Below are positions 24,510 to 31,717 of a stretch of DNA of 64,000 bases, piece by piece (position 1 is the stretch's first letter; each line of letters begins with the position of its first letter). The translations under genes were made by a program, and so were the position numbers. Origin of the DNA: an uncultured Prevotellaceae bacterium (GTDB taxonomy: Bacteria > Bacteroidota > Bacteroidia > Bacteroidales > Bacteroidaceae). Below the pieces are notes generated by a model that saw only the letters and a list, made by a program, of their open reading frames with translations, did no database searches and was not told the origin of the DNA. The stretch lies in assembly GCA_947168395.1 (NCBI GenBank), contig CAMVLT010000011.1:20500-84499 (forward strand), written 5' to 3'.

Positions 24510-25736
24510 ATGCTGAAAACAATGAATACAGTGTCAATAAAACAGTTTCTTAAGGCTATCGAAGCTCCTCTCCTCTTTGGGAGGGGTTGGGGGTGGGTTC
24601 TTGCTCTCCTCCCTTTAGCTGCAGTTGCCGACGACGATGATAAGAACACCATGTTCAACCCCGTTGAGCATGCAGTCATCTCCGAGACGATAGCCCCCGA
24701 TGCCCGTGGTGCCGGAATGGGCGACGTGGGTGCCGCTACCGACCCCGACGTCAACTCACAGTACTGGAACCCCGCTAAGTACCCCTTCTGTATCAGCCGT
24801 GCAGGCATTGCCTTGAACTACACCCCCTGGCTGCGCCAGCTGGTCAACGACATCGACCTGGCCTACGTGGCCGGATACTATCGTATTGGCGATTACTCGG
24901 CTATCTCGGGCTCCCTGCGCTACTTCTCGCTGGGTGAGGTCTACACCGACTATGGCGTCAGCGATGTTACCGTGAAGCCTTACGAGATGAGCATTGATGC
25001 TGCCTACTCACTCATGCTCTCCGAGACTTTCTCCATTGCCGCCGGCATACGTTGGATATACAGCGACTTGCGCTTCGACTACAGCGAGGACTCCAAGCCC
25101 GCATCGGCTTTCGCTGCCGACCTGGCCATGTACTACAACAACTACCTCATGCTGGGCAACCGTGAGTGCCAGTTGGGACTGGGTATGAACATCCGCAACA
25201 TCGGTTCCAAGATTTCTTATTACGGTGACGAGGAGAGCCAGTTCATTCCCGCTAATCTCCGTCTCGGAGCCTCTCTTATGGTGCCCGTCGACGAGTACAA
25301 CCGTTTCTCGTTCTCTGCCGATGCCAATAAATTGTTGGTGCCTACCGTGCCCCGTCAGGAAGAGGGCGAGAGCAATTCTGAATATCAGGACCGTGTGCGC
25401 CGCGAATACAGCGACGTGGGTTCCATTAAGGGTATATTCCAGAGCTTTTCCGATGCTCCCAACGGCTTCAAGGAGGAGCTGGAGGAGATACAGTGGTCGG
25501 TGGGTGCCGAGTATATCTACCACGACCAGTTCTCGCTCCGTGCCGGCTACCACCACCAAGCTGAGTCGAAGGGTAACTTGAAGTACTTCACCATCGGTGG
25601 CGGATTCCGTATGAATGTCTTCTCGCTCGATGTGGGGTACGTCATTTCTACAGCCCGCTCCAATCCTCTCGATCAGACCCTCCGTTTCACCCTCGCCTTC
25701 GACATGGATGGCATCAAGGATCTGTTTAAGAGGTGA
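24510..25736 (+). CDS. porV: Type IX secretion outer-membrane protein PorV
   Basis: 408 residues from the ATG at 24510; 24468 and 24522 are alternative starts. A FadL/TodX-like outer-membrane barrel that shuttles cargo to PorU. The diagnostic mature N-terminus is ISETIAPDARGAGMGDVGAATDPDVNSQYWNPAKYPF. The signal peptide is unusual: between the charged start and the hydrophobic core it carries APLLFGRGWGWV, encoded by the GC-rich palindrome at 24567-24599. A second copy begins exactly at the stop codon. Confidence 0.9.
   Translation: MLKTMNTVSIKQFLKAIEAPLLFGRGWGWVLALLPLAAVADDDDKNTMFNPVEHAVISETIAPDARGAGMGDVGAATDPDVNSQYWNPAKYPFCISRAGIALNYTPWLRQLVNDIDLAYVAGYYRIGDYSAISGSLRYFSLGEVYTDYGVSDVTVKPYEMSIDAAYSLMLSETFSIAAGIRWIYSDLRFDYSEDSKPASAFAADLAMYYNNYLMLGNRECQLGLGMNIRNIGSKISYYGDEESQFIPANLRLGASLMVPVDEYNRFSFSADANKLLVPTVPRQEEGESNSEYQDRVRREYSDVGSIKGIFQSFSDAPNGFKEELEEIQWSVGAEYIYHDQFSLRAGYHHQAESKGNLKYFTIGGGFRMNVFSLDVGYVISTARSNPLDQTLRFTLAFDMDGIKDLFKR
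24567..24599 (-). repeat. GC-rich palindromic element, copy 2 (in porV signal peptide)
   Basis: Reads CTCTTTGGGAGGGG, then TTGGGGGTGGGTT on the plus strand. In frame inside the porV signal sequence (PLLFGRGWGWV). The left arm is imperfect. Confidence 0.85.
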
Positions 25737-25770
25737 ACCCACCCCCAACCCCTCCCAAAGGGAGGGGAGC
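25736..25770 (+). repeat. GC-rich palindromic element, copy 3 (left flank of DUF559)
   Basis: Starts at the last base of the porV stop codon. It has CCCACCCCCAACCCCTCCC, loop AAA and GGGAGGGG. 29 bp are identical, in inverted orientation, to the copy at 26203-26231. Confidence 0.95.
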
Positions 25771-25811
25771 TTGTAAAGTTTGATGAGTAAAGAGAAAGGT
25801 AGGATACTGAT

Positions 25812-26765
25812 ATGAAGTATAGATACGAGACGACGGATGCCTCAACATATCAATTGTTGTTGGAAAAAGCACACGAAATGCGGAAATGCCCTACAGAGGC
25901 AGAGACCGTGCTTTGGAATTATCTTTCGGGTGATAAACTGGGTGTACACTTCCGTCGGCAGCATCCAATCTATGGTTACATACCAGATTTTGTTTGCATC
26001 AATCAGAAGCTTGTTATTGAGATTGATGGGGGCTACCACTTAGAAGGAGAACAACCTGAAAAAGATGCAGAGCGTACGAGCTATCTCAATCAGGCAGGTT
26101 ATGTCGTGCTGAGGTTTACAAATGACGAAGTCATTGGTAACATTGATGACGTTTTAGAAGAAATAGCAGATGCTTTGGAAGACCAGCAAAGTAACCAAAC
26201 TTCCCTCCCTTTGGGAGGGGTTGGGGGTGGGTCTTTGGGGCTTTGCTCTCGCATTGGCTTCGGCTACGACGTCCACCGCATTGTAGAAGGCCGTGACCTC
26301 TGGATGGGTGGCATAAAGATACCATTCAATCTCCCCTCCCGCACGGGAGGGGCAGGGGGTGGGTCTGTTAGCTTTGGTCTCCTCGGCCACAGCGACGCCG
26401 ACGTACTGATACATGCTATTTGCGACGCTATGCTTGGTGCCGCTAACATGCGCGACATCGGCTACCACTTCCCCGATACCGCTGCCGAGACTGACGGCAT
26501 GGACAGCAAGATTATCCTTCAGCAGACAATCGAGCTGATAGCCACCAAAGGCTACCGCTTCGTCAACCTCGACGCTACCATCTGTGCCGAACGGCCCAAG
26601 ATGAATCCCCATATCCCTGCCATGCAGCAATGCCTTGCCGACATCATTGGCACCGATCCAGACAACGTCAGCATCAAAGCCACTACCACCGAGCATCTCG
26701 GCTTCACCGGCCGCGAGGAAGGCATGTCTGCCTACGCCGTCGTATTGATAGAGAAGGTAGCCTGA
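25812..26765 (+). CDS. ispF: DUF559 endonuclease-like domain fused to IspF
   Basis: One 317-residue frame. Residues 1-125 are a DUF559 (Vsr/restriction-fold) domain: AHEMRKCPTEAETVLWNYL, GYIPDFV and VIEIDGGYH with PD-ExK-type acidic residues. Residues 131-141 (SLPLGGVGGGS) translate the palindrome. From about 148 it is 2-C-methyl-D-erythritol 2,4-cyclodiphosphate synthase: GFGYDVH and LLGHSDADVL give the zinc ligands, then HFPDT, ATICAERPKMNPHIPAM and KATTTEHLGFTGREEG. A second copy inserts NLPSRTGGAGGGSV at about 173-186, before the GHSDAD loop. No ATG exists between DUF559 and IspF, so IspF is either made as a fusion, released later, or started at a TTG in the repeat. Confidence 0.88.
   Translation: MKYRYETTDASTYQLLLEKAHEMRKCPTEAETVLWNYLSGDKLGVHFRRQHPIYGYIPDFVCINQKLVIEIDGGYHLEGEQPEKDAERTSYLNQAGYVVLRFTNDEVIGNIDDVLEEIADALEDQQSNQTSLPLGGVGGGSLGLCSRIGFGYDVHRIVEGRDLWMGGIKIPFNLPSRTGGAGGGSVSFGLLGHSDADVLIHAICDAMLGAANMRDIGYHFPDTAAETDGMDSKIILQQTIELIATKGYRFVNLDATICAERPKMNPHIPAMQQCLADIIGTDPDNVSIKATTTEHLGFTGREEGMSAYAVVLIEKVA
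26200..26233 (-). repeat. GC-rich palindromic element, copy 4 (DUF559-ispF junction)
   Basis: Inverted partner of copy 3, with a 29-bp identical core. It forms the exact join between the DUF559 and IspF parts and is translated SLPLGGVGGGS. Confidence 0.95.
26331..26367 (-). repeat. GC-rich palindromic element, copy 5 (inside IspF)
   Basis: CTCCCCTCCCGCACGGGAGG with a following GGCAGGGGGTGGG. In frame, translated LPSRTGGAGGGS, between the second strand of IspF and its zinc-ligand His loop. Confidence 0.95.
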
Positions 26766-26772
26766 TTCGGTT

Positions 26773-29706
26773 TTACTTTACCGCTTCTTTCAGTTGGTTG
26801 GTAGCACGCTCTATCATATCCATAGTGCCGCTGCCGTCGCTGACGTATTTCACCACCATGTTGGCATAGCCGATGGCGCGATCGAGTTTGCGGTCGCCCT
26901 CGGGCATCTTGCGGGCCTTCTCCAACAGGGTCATCAGCTCACTCATGTTCTCCAGCTCAGGCAGGTTACCGGGACGCATGGAGTTGATAATGCCGTTCAG
27001 GGCCGAGACAGCCTTGTCGATTTCCTCCTGACTGTACTTGTCGTCGGGAGCCTCGAGTATGGGCAGTGCCTTGTCGTACTGCTCTGCCATGCGGGCAAAG
27101 CCGTGGACGGCCCAGGGGGCATACTCCGGCACCTTCACCGTCAGCGCGTTCCATGCCTGCTGCTCCTCCTGTCGGCCCTTGGCCACGAGCATCAGCTCAC
27201 GCAGAGCCGACTTGTCTATATCAGCAGTGATGGTCGAGAGGGGGGAAGTGAGAGGCGTGCCCTGGTCAATGCGCAGGTAGTGGGTGACGCCACGGTCGGC
27301 ATAGTAGTCGGGCACGAAGGTTCGCCCTTGGAACGTCAGGGTGTACAGTTGGGCATCGGGTCCTGTGCCGGGCTTGGCACCGTTGAGGGTGATGTCGCTT
27401 AGGTCGGAAGCCATTTCCACCGTTGCTTCGTCCCAGTTCTTGATGTCTGTCGTGGCCATGACCAGCGGACCATACATCAAGGTGCCAGTCCACATCGGCG
27501 TGTACTCCGTCTTGCCGCCCGGCTCGTAGGCCGGGGCTGCATCCATCTTGTCAGGTCCGTAGTCCAGGTGCTTGGTGAAGGGCATTGTCACCTCCACCAC
27601 GTCCTTTGCCGACCATTTGCGTGCGGGAATCTCCACGTAGCTGCTGGGCTGGTAGTGCTTGGCTATGCTCTTGCCGTTGAGCTTCACGTCGAAGCCCTCG
27701 GTGGCCCAATAGGGTACTCGGAGTTTCATGGCAAACTTCGAGGTCTTCGATTGCTGGGGCGTGACGGTGATGGTGCTATTCTCAGCGGGCCACTGACATT
27801 CCTGCCGGATGACGACACCCTTGGCATCCCACGTTGCCGTGGTAGGCATATAGAGTGCCACCCAGACGGTGTTGTCGCCAACGAAGTAGGCGGCCTCCTG
27901 ATACTTCACGTGGTTTTCGGCTCCCGTGCCGCCGCAGCAGGTCGATTGCGGCGTTTCGTTACCCCACGGCTTCGAGGCGTTTAGTCCTACGGCGTACTGG
28001 TAGAGTACCATATACCTGTTGGGGTTGAGCGACCCCACCAACTGGTTGTACAGCACGCGCTCGTAGTAGTCCATGTAGCTGGCATCGTCGGGATTGTAGC
28101 AGTTCAGGTCCTTCGTCAGCTTGGCCAGGTTGTAGGCGCAGCAAGTCTCGTTGATGGTAGGTTCGGGATGCAACTCACGCCCGCCCCAGCTGGTGGCATT
28201 GCCACACATGGAGGTGACTTGCGAGTAGGGTTGGCGGAACATCTCGCCGTTGCCCACGCCGCCCATGGCGTAGCGGTAGCGACCCTGTATCATGGTCCAG
28301 AAATTCTGGGCGAGGTTATAATAGTAGGGGTTGCCCGTCCCACGGTAGATGCGCAGAGCGCCCGTCACCATCGGTATATGCTGGTTGGCATGGCGGGTAC
28401 GGATGGCATCCACGTTCTTGGCCAGAGGGTCGAAGAATGCGGGACTGTCGAAGCAGCGGGCGGCCTCTATCAAGTGAGCCTTCTCGTCGGCGTTGCCCGT
28501 CAGCTCAGCCAGGCGGGCCAGCGATTCGGCCATGCCGCCCACCTCTCCGGCAATATACATATTCCACATTTCGTAGCGGTTTCCGGGCTTGGCACGGCGC
28601 TCGTCCTGCCGTCCGTCGCTCTTGACGAAGGTGCGGTAGTGCATGCGGTTCCACACCCACAGCCCCATGTCCTTGGCAATGAGCAGCGCCTTCTGTGCCA
28701 CCTCGGCATTGTCAATGTACTGGGCAATGTCGATGAGTCCTGCCAACTGCTTGTGAACAGAATAATAAGGTGCCCACACGCCGCTCTCGTTGTTGTAGGG
28801 CGCATACTTCTCTATCAGCACACAGTGCTGGGCAGGAATGGCGTTCAGGTAGCCGTAGCCGTAGTGGCGGTAGTCCTGCTTGTAGCGGTCGAAGTCGGCC
28901 CACGTGCCCTTCATCCCGCTCAGTTCCTCTTCCGGGGCAAAGTCGCGTGCCTCCCAGTAGCGGCCCAACCGCTCGTCCCACACGAAGGTGCGCTCCTGGC
29001 ACTGGCGCAGGCAGTCCACCATCAGGCGGATGTTCTGTCGCAGCTGCTCCTTCTTGGCCTCGTCCTGGCAACTGGCAAAGGCCATGGCCATAGCCGACAT
29101 GTAGTGGCCCGAGCCGTGACCCTTCAGCTTTGTCGTGGGCGAGTCCCAGCCGTCGGCCTCGGGATAGCCCTCTGTCGGCAGTCCGTAGGTGTCGCGGTAG
29201 TTATACAGTTGCTGCCGCACGTCGAGTGTCAGCAGGTGGTCGATGTCCATGTTGCGGTTCCACGTCAGGCGGTTGTTGCCGCTGATGGCTACCTTGTCCA
29301 AGGGCAAGGTCTCGGCCACCGCCCTGTTCGACGGCACCTCCCACTCTTTGGCAGTCACCTTCACCAGCGCCGTGACGGGGTAGCCGTTCGCCGTCGTATT
29401 GTCGCCGGTGACGAAGCCCTTCACCTTATACTCAGTACCTGCGGGATTGATGGTGGGGTCGGCCTCGGCCTGTTCCCTGACCAGCGAACTGTTCTGCCAC
29501 TTCACCTGCCGATACTCGCCCCGTCCGTCGCTGTACTGCACCCATACCCTATAGGGCAGCCGCGGAGCATGGCCCACGGGCACCTCGACGCTCACCGCCT
29601 CGGCCTTTGTTATTGTACGGTTGGCGGTAGCTGCGGTTGCCGTAAGGCTCAGCCACAGGCAAACGCCAGTTAGTAACATGCTCTTCATTCGTAATTCGTA
29701 ATTCAT
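26773..29706 (-). CDS. GH127/GH146-type beta-L-arabinofuranosidase (DUF1680 superfamily)
   Basis: About 977 residues, secreted. The ATG at 29706 has AGGAG just upstream; 29688 (MKSMLL) is the alternative. Residues 30-120 look like a bacterial Ig-like group 4 domain (PYRVWVQYSDGRGEYRQVKW). The catalytic alpha/alpha barrel follows, with the zinc/nucleophile residues NETCC and STCCGGTGAENHVKY, as in cysteine-dependent arabinofuranosidases. The C-terminal 90 residues form a helical FIVAR-like domain. It likely removes beta-L-arabinofuranose from plant cell-wall glycans. The first codons (MNYELRM) are encoded by a heptamer array. It converges on ispF with 7 nt between stops. Confidence 0.85.
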   Translation of the reverse strand: MNYELRMKSMLLTGVCLWLSLTATAATANRTITKAEAVSVEVPVGHAPRLPYRVWVQYSDGRGEYRQVKWQNSSLVREQAEADPTINPAGTEYKVKGFVTGDNTTANGYPVTALVKVTAKEWEVPSNRAVAETLPLDKVAISGNNRLTWNRNMDIDHLLTLDVRQQLYNYRDTYGLPTEGYPEADGWDSPTTKLKGHGSGHYMSAMAMAFASCQDEAKKEQLRQNIRLMVDCLRQCQERTFVWDERLGRYWEARDFAPEEELSGMKGTWADFDRYKQDYRHYGYGYLNAIPAQHCVLIEKYAPYNNESGVWAPYYSVHKQLAGLIDIAQYIDNAEVAQKALLIAKDMGLWVWNRMHYRTFVKSDGRQDERRAKPGNRYEMWNMYIAGEVGGMAESLARLAELTGNADEKAHLIEAARCFDSPAFFDPLAKNVDAIRTRHANQHIPMVTGALRIYRGTGNPYYYNLAQNFWTMIQGRYRYAMGGVGNGEMFRQPYSQVTSMCGNATSWGGRELHPEPTINETCCAYNLAKLTKDLNCYNPDDASYMDYYERVLYNQLVGSLNPNRYMVLYQYAVGLNASKPWGNETPQSTCCGGTGAENHVKYQEAAYFVGDNTVWVALYMPTTATWDAKGVVIRQECQWPAENSTITVTPQQSKTSKFAMKLRVPYWATEGFDVKLNGKSIAKHYQPSSYVEIPARKWSAKDVVEVTMPFTKHLDYGPDKMDAAPAYEPGGKTEYTPMWTGTLMYGPLVMATTDIKNWDEATVEMASDLSDITLNGAKPGTGPDAQLYTLTFQGRTFVPDYYADRGVTHYLRIDQGTPLTSPLSTITADIDKSALRELMLVAKGRQEEQQAWNALTVKVPEYAPWAVHGFARMAEQYDKALPILEAPDDKYSQEEIDKAVSALNGIINSMRPGNLPELENMSELMTLLEKARKMPEGDRKLDRAIGYANMVVKYVSDGSGTMDMIERATNQLKEAVK

Positions 29707-29707
29707 A
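29687..29707 (-). repeat. Tandem heptamer repeat at the GH127 start
   Basis: Plus-strand units ATTCGTA, ATTCGTA and ATTCATA. On the minus strand they encode the first residues of the GH127 gene and include both candidate start regions. Confidence 0.85.
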
Positions 29708-29737
29708 TCTCCTAATTCGTAGTTTGTATTTTTCCTG

Positions 29738-29745
29738 CAAAATTA
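29738..29745 (-). promoter_or_regulatory. -7 box for the GH127 gene
   Basis: TAATTTTG on the minus strand, 31 nt before the ATG at 29706. Confidence 0.65.
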
Positions 29746-29798
29746 GGAAAAAGAAAGCAAAGGGCAAAGCCTTTCGAACCAAATAGCAGCAAAAATGA

Positions 29799-29831
29799 AC
29801 GATTGTTGCATCATTTGTACGATTGTTGCAT
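29799..29831. promoter_or_regulatory. Direct repeat ACGATTGTTGCAT between divergent promoters
   Basis: The 13-mer occurs at 29799-29811 and 29819-29831, a 20-bp period, about two helical turns. It lies between the GH127 and HAD promoters. A regulator binding side by side on one DNA face is possible. Confidence 0.5.
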
Positions 29832-29852
29832 TTGGAAATACATTTATTTTTG

Positions 29853-29860
29853 TACCTTTG
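29853..29860 (+). promoter_or_regulatory. -7 box for the HAD gene
   Basis: TACCTTTG, 24 nt before the ATG at 29885. It rules out the upstream in-frame ATG at 29795. Confidence 0.75.
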
Positions 29861-29884
29861 CACCAACAACCAAATAGCGAAGTT

Positions 29885-30562
29885 ATGAGAGGACAAATAA
29901 AAGTCATAGCTTTCGATGCCGACGACACCCTGTGGGACTGCCAGTCGCACTTCGAGCGGGTGGAGAAACGGCTCTATGAGCTGATAGCACCCTATTGCGA
30001 CAACCCTGCGCAGGAACTGTTTCAGACCGAGAGCGGCAACATGGCCGATCTGGGCTACGGCTGCAAGGCCTTCACCATCTCTGTCATCGAGACGGCGCTG
30101 CGTGTCGGTGGCGACCACCTGACGACGGCTCAGCTGGCCGAACTGCTGAGCGTGAGCAAGGGACTGCTCCACCTGCCCGCCACGCCGCTGCCCGGTGTGA
30201 AAGAGACGCTAGAGCGTATTGACGGCTATCGCAAGGTGGTGTTTACCAAAGGTGAGTTGCAGGACCAGGAGAACAAGCTCAAGCGGTCGGGACTGCTGCA
30301 GTACTTCGACGATGTGGAGATTACCAGCGACAAGACGCAGCGCGAGTTCGTCGCCCTGTGCGAGCACCAGCAGGTTCACCCCTCCGAACTGCTGATGGTG
30401 GGCAACTCGCTGAAGAGCGACATTGCCCCGGCTTTGGCTATCGGTGCCTGGGCTATCCACATACCCTTCCACGTTACCTGGCAGTTGGAGCACTTCGAAC
30501 CGTTCGACCACGAGCGCTTACTGAAGATTGACCGCTTCGACCAACTGCTCCAGCTGCTGTAA
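29885..30562 (+). CDS. HAD-family hydrolase (phosphatase)
   Basis: 225 residues starting MRGQIKVIAFDADDTLWDCQ. Haloacid dehalogenase motifs are clear: motif I FDADDTLW (nucleophile Asp about residue 10), motif II VVFTKG near residue 121, motif III Lys in SGLLQYFDDVEITSDKTQ, and motif IV MVGNSLKSDIAPA near residue 172. It probably removes phosphate from a small metabolite; the substrate is unknown. The start is set by the promoter at 29853. It converges on the regulator at 30565 with 2 nt between the stops. Confidence 0.88.
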   Translation: MRGQIKVIAFDADDTLWDCQSHFERVEKRLYELIAPYCDNPAQELFQTESGNMADLGYGCKAFTISVIETALRVGGDHLTTAQLAELLSVSKGLLHLPATPLPGVKETLERIDGYRKVVFTKGELQDQENKLKRSGLLQYFDDVEITSDKTQREFVALCEHQQVHPSELLMVGNSLKSDIAPALAIGAWAIHIPFHVTWQLEHFEPFDHERLLKIDRFDQLLQLL

Positions 30563-30564
30563 AA

Positions 30565-31524
30565 TCATAGCTTGACGGCTGATATATCGACGAGGTTGTT
30601 GACGATGGCGTAGATGGTGAGGCCGGCGGGACTGTGAATCTGTAGCTTACGGGCTATGTTGCGGCGATGGGTGATGACGGTGTTCACGGATATACAAAGG
30701 TGGTCGGCAATCTCCTTGTTGGCCATGCCCTGCACGAGTGCGATGATGACGTCGCGCTCACGGTCGGAGAGCTGTTCCGAGTTCTGGGTGCCTCCTTTGA
30801 ACACCATGTCCGAGATGTTGCGTGTGACGTCGCTTTGCCGTGTCACCAGTTCCATGCGACGTATGGCAGGCACGAAGATGCAGTCCTCCACCATGGCGTG
30901 CTGGCGCAGCCACACCTCGTTTTCGTAGATGTCGTGCAGGGTGGCCGTCAGCTGGTTGTTGTGCAGTCCGTCCTGTGGCAGGTACTTGATGATGAGCAGC
31001 TTCAGCTCGCGCAGTTTCTTGTCGGTGGCGCTGTGGTGCTTCGAGAAGGTGTCTACGTTGTAGTCGGAATTGGGATGCCCGTCGAGCAGCGACTGCACGT
31101 ATGGGAACAGCGTCTTCTGTTCGTAGCGCATGTGGCGGCGTATCTCGTGGGCATATTCGTCGTAGAACCGCAGGATGAGGTTGCCTAACGAGTCGTGCTC
31201 GTTGAGCGATTCCTGTAGCTCGCGTCGTATGTAGGGCAGCTGGAAGTCGAGGAAGTAGGCGTGGCAGGCCTCGAGGTAGTGCAGCAGCGTAGGTACCGAG
31301 AGCTTGTCGTCGTTCTCGAACTCGCCACACCCGTTGATGGTGAAGTTTACCACCGCCAGGAAAGTGTAGGTATCCACGCCGTTGTCGTCGCAGGTTTCCT
31401 TGACGGTCTTGTCGCCAAATCCCAAGCTGATGCCGAAGCTGCCTAACGACTGCAACAGGTCGTAGTTGTCGCGTATCAGGGAAATCATCTTGTCGTCAGG
31501 CTCATACATTTTCAGACTCTTCAT
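30565..31524 (-). CDS. Hemerythrin-domain LuxR-family regulator
   Basis: 319 residues. The N-terminal region resembles the ScdA/RIC type. A hemerythrin-like four-helix domain carries His/Glu pairs at HYLEACH, RRHMRYEQKTLFPY, KHHSATDKK and RQHAMVEDCIFVPAI, fitting a di-iron site. A C-terminal LuxR helix-turn-helix reads LSDRERDVIIALVQGMANKEIADHLCISVNTVITHRRNIARKL. No receiver domain is present. I infer oxygen-, NO- or iron-responsive control of the divergent porin-imelysin cluster. AGGAGT precedes the ATG. Confidence 0.85.
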   Translation of the reverse strand: MKSLKMYEPDDKMISLIRDNYDLLQSLGSFGISLGFGDKTVKETCDDNGVDTYTFLAVVNFTINGCGEFENDDKLSVPTLLHYLEACHAYFLDFQLPYIRRELQESLNEHDSLGNLILRFYDEYAHEIRRHMRYEQKTLFPYVQSLLDGHPNSDYNVDTFSKHHSATDKKLRELKLLIIKYLPQDGLHNNQLTATLHDIYENEVWLRQHAMVEDCIFVPAIRRMELVTRQSDVTRNISDMVFKGGTQNSEQLSDRERDVIIALVQGMANKEIADHLCISVNTVITHRRNIARKLQIHSPAGLTIYAIVNNLVDISAVKL

Positions 31525-31535
31525 ACTCCTATGTT

Positions 31536-31603
31536 ACCTATTTATGATTACCGGGTGCAAAGGTAGCCATTATTTCCGATATGTGCAATAATCACAAATA
31601 GGT
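31536..31603. promoter_or_regulatory. Promoter with flanking inverted operator-like repeats
   Basis: ACCTATTTATGATTA (31536-31550) and TAATCACAAATAGGT (31589-31603) are complementary at 14 of 15 positions. Between them lies the minus-strand box TACCTTTG (31558-31565) of the regulator gene. The layout suggests autoregulation or shared control with the divergent porin. Confidence 0.5.
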
Positions 31604-31688
31604 ATTTTCGTTGTCGGCAATGCCCCGTAAAGCCCGTTTTCAGGCCATTTCATCATTTTTAGGTATTGCGTTGGCAGCCGAAACGCCG

Positions 31689-31696
31689 TACCTTTG
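31689..31696 (+). promoter_or_regulatory. -7 box for the porin gene
   Basis: TACCTTTG, with TTGG at 31671 in a -33-like position, 22 nt before the ATG at 31718. Confidence 0.7.
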
Positions 31697-31717
31697 CAGG
31701 CAAAAAGTTAATACATT

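Noticed and set aside
25812..26765. DUF559-IspF fusion as a frameshift or assembly error
   Set aside because: Both domains are intact in one frame and the join is a known repeat copy; an error would not produce a clean in-frame linker, though read evidence would still be useful.
28168..29673. Long plus-strand open frame of 501 codons opposite the GH127 gene
   Set aside because: Antisense shadow of a GC-rich gene; composition is odd and no family motif is visible.
29795..29884. Earlier start for the HAD gene
   Set aside because: The region holds the promoter and direct repeat; the conserved HAD start is at 29885.
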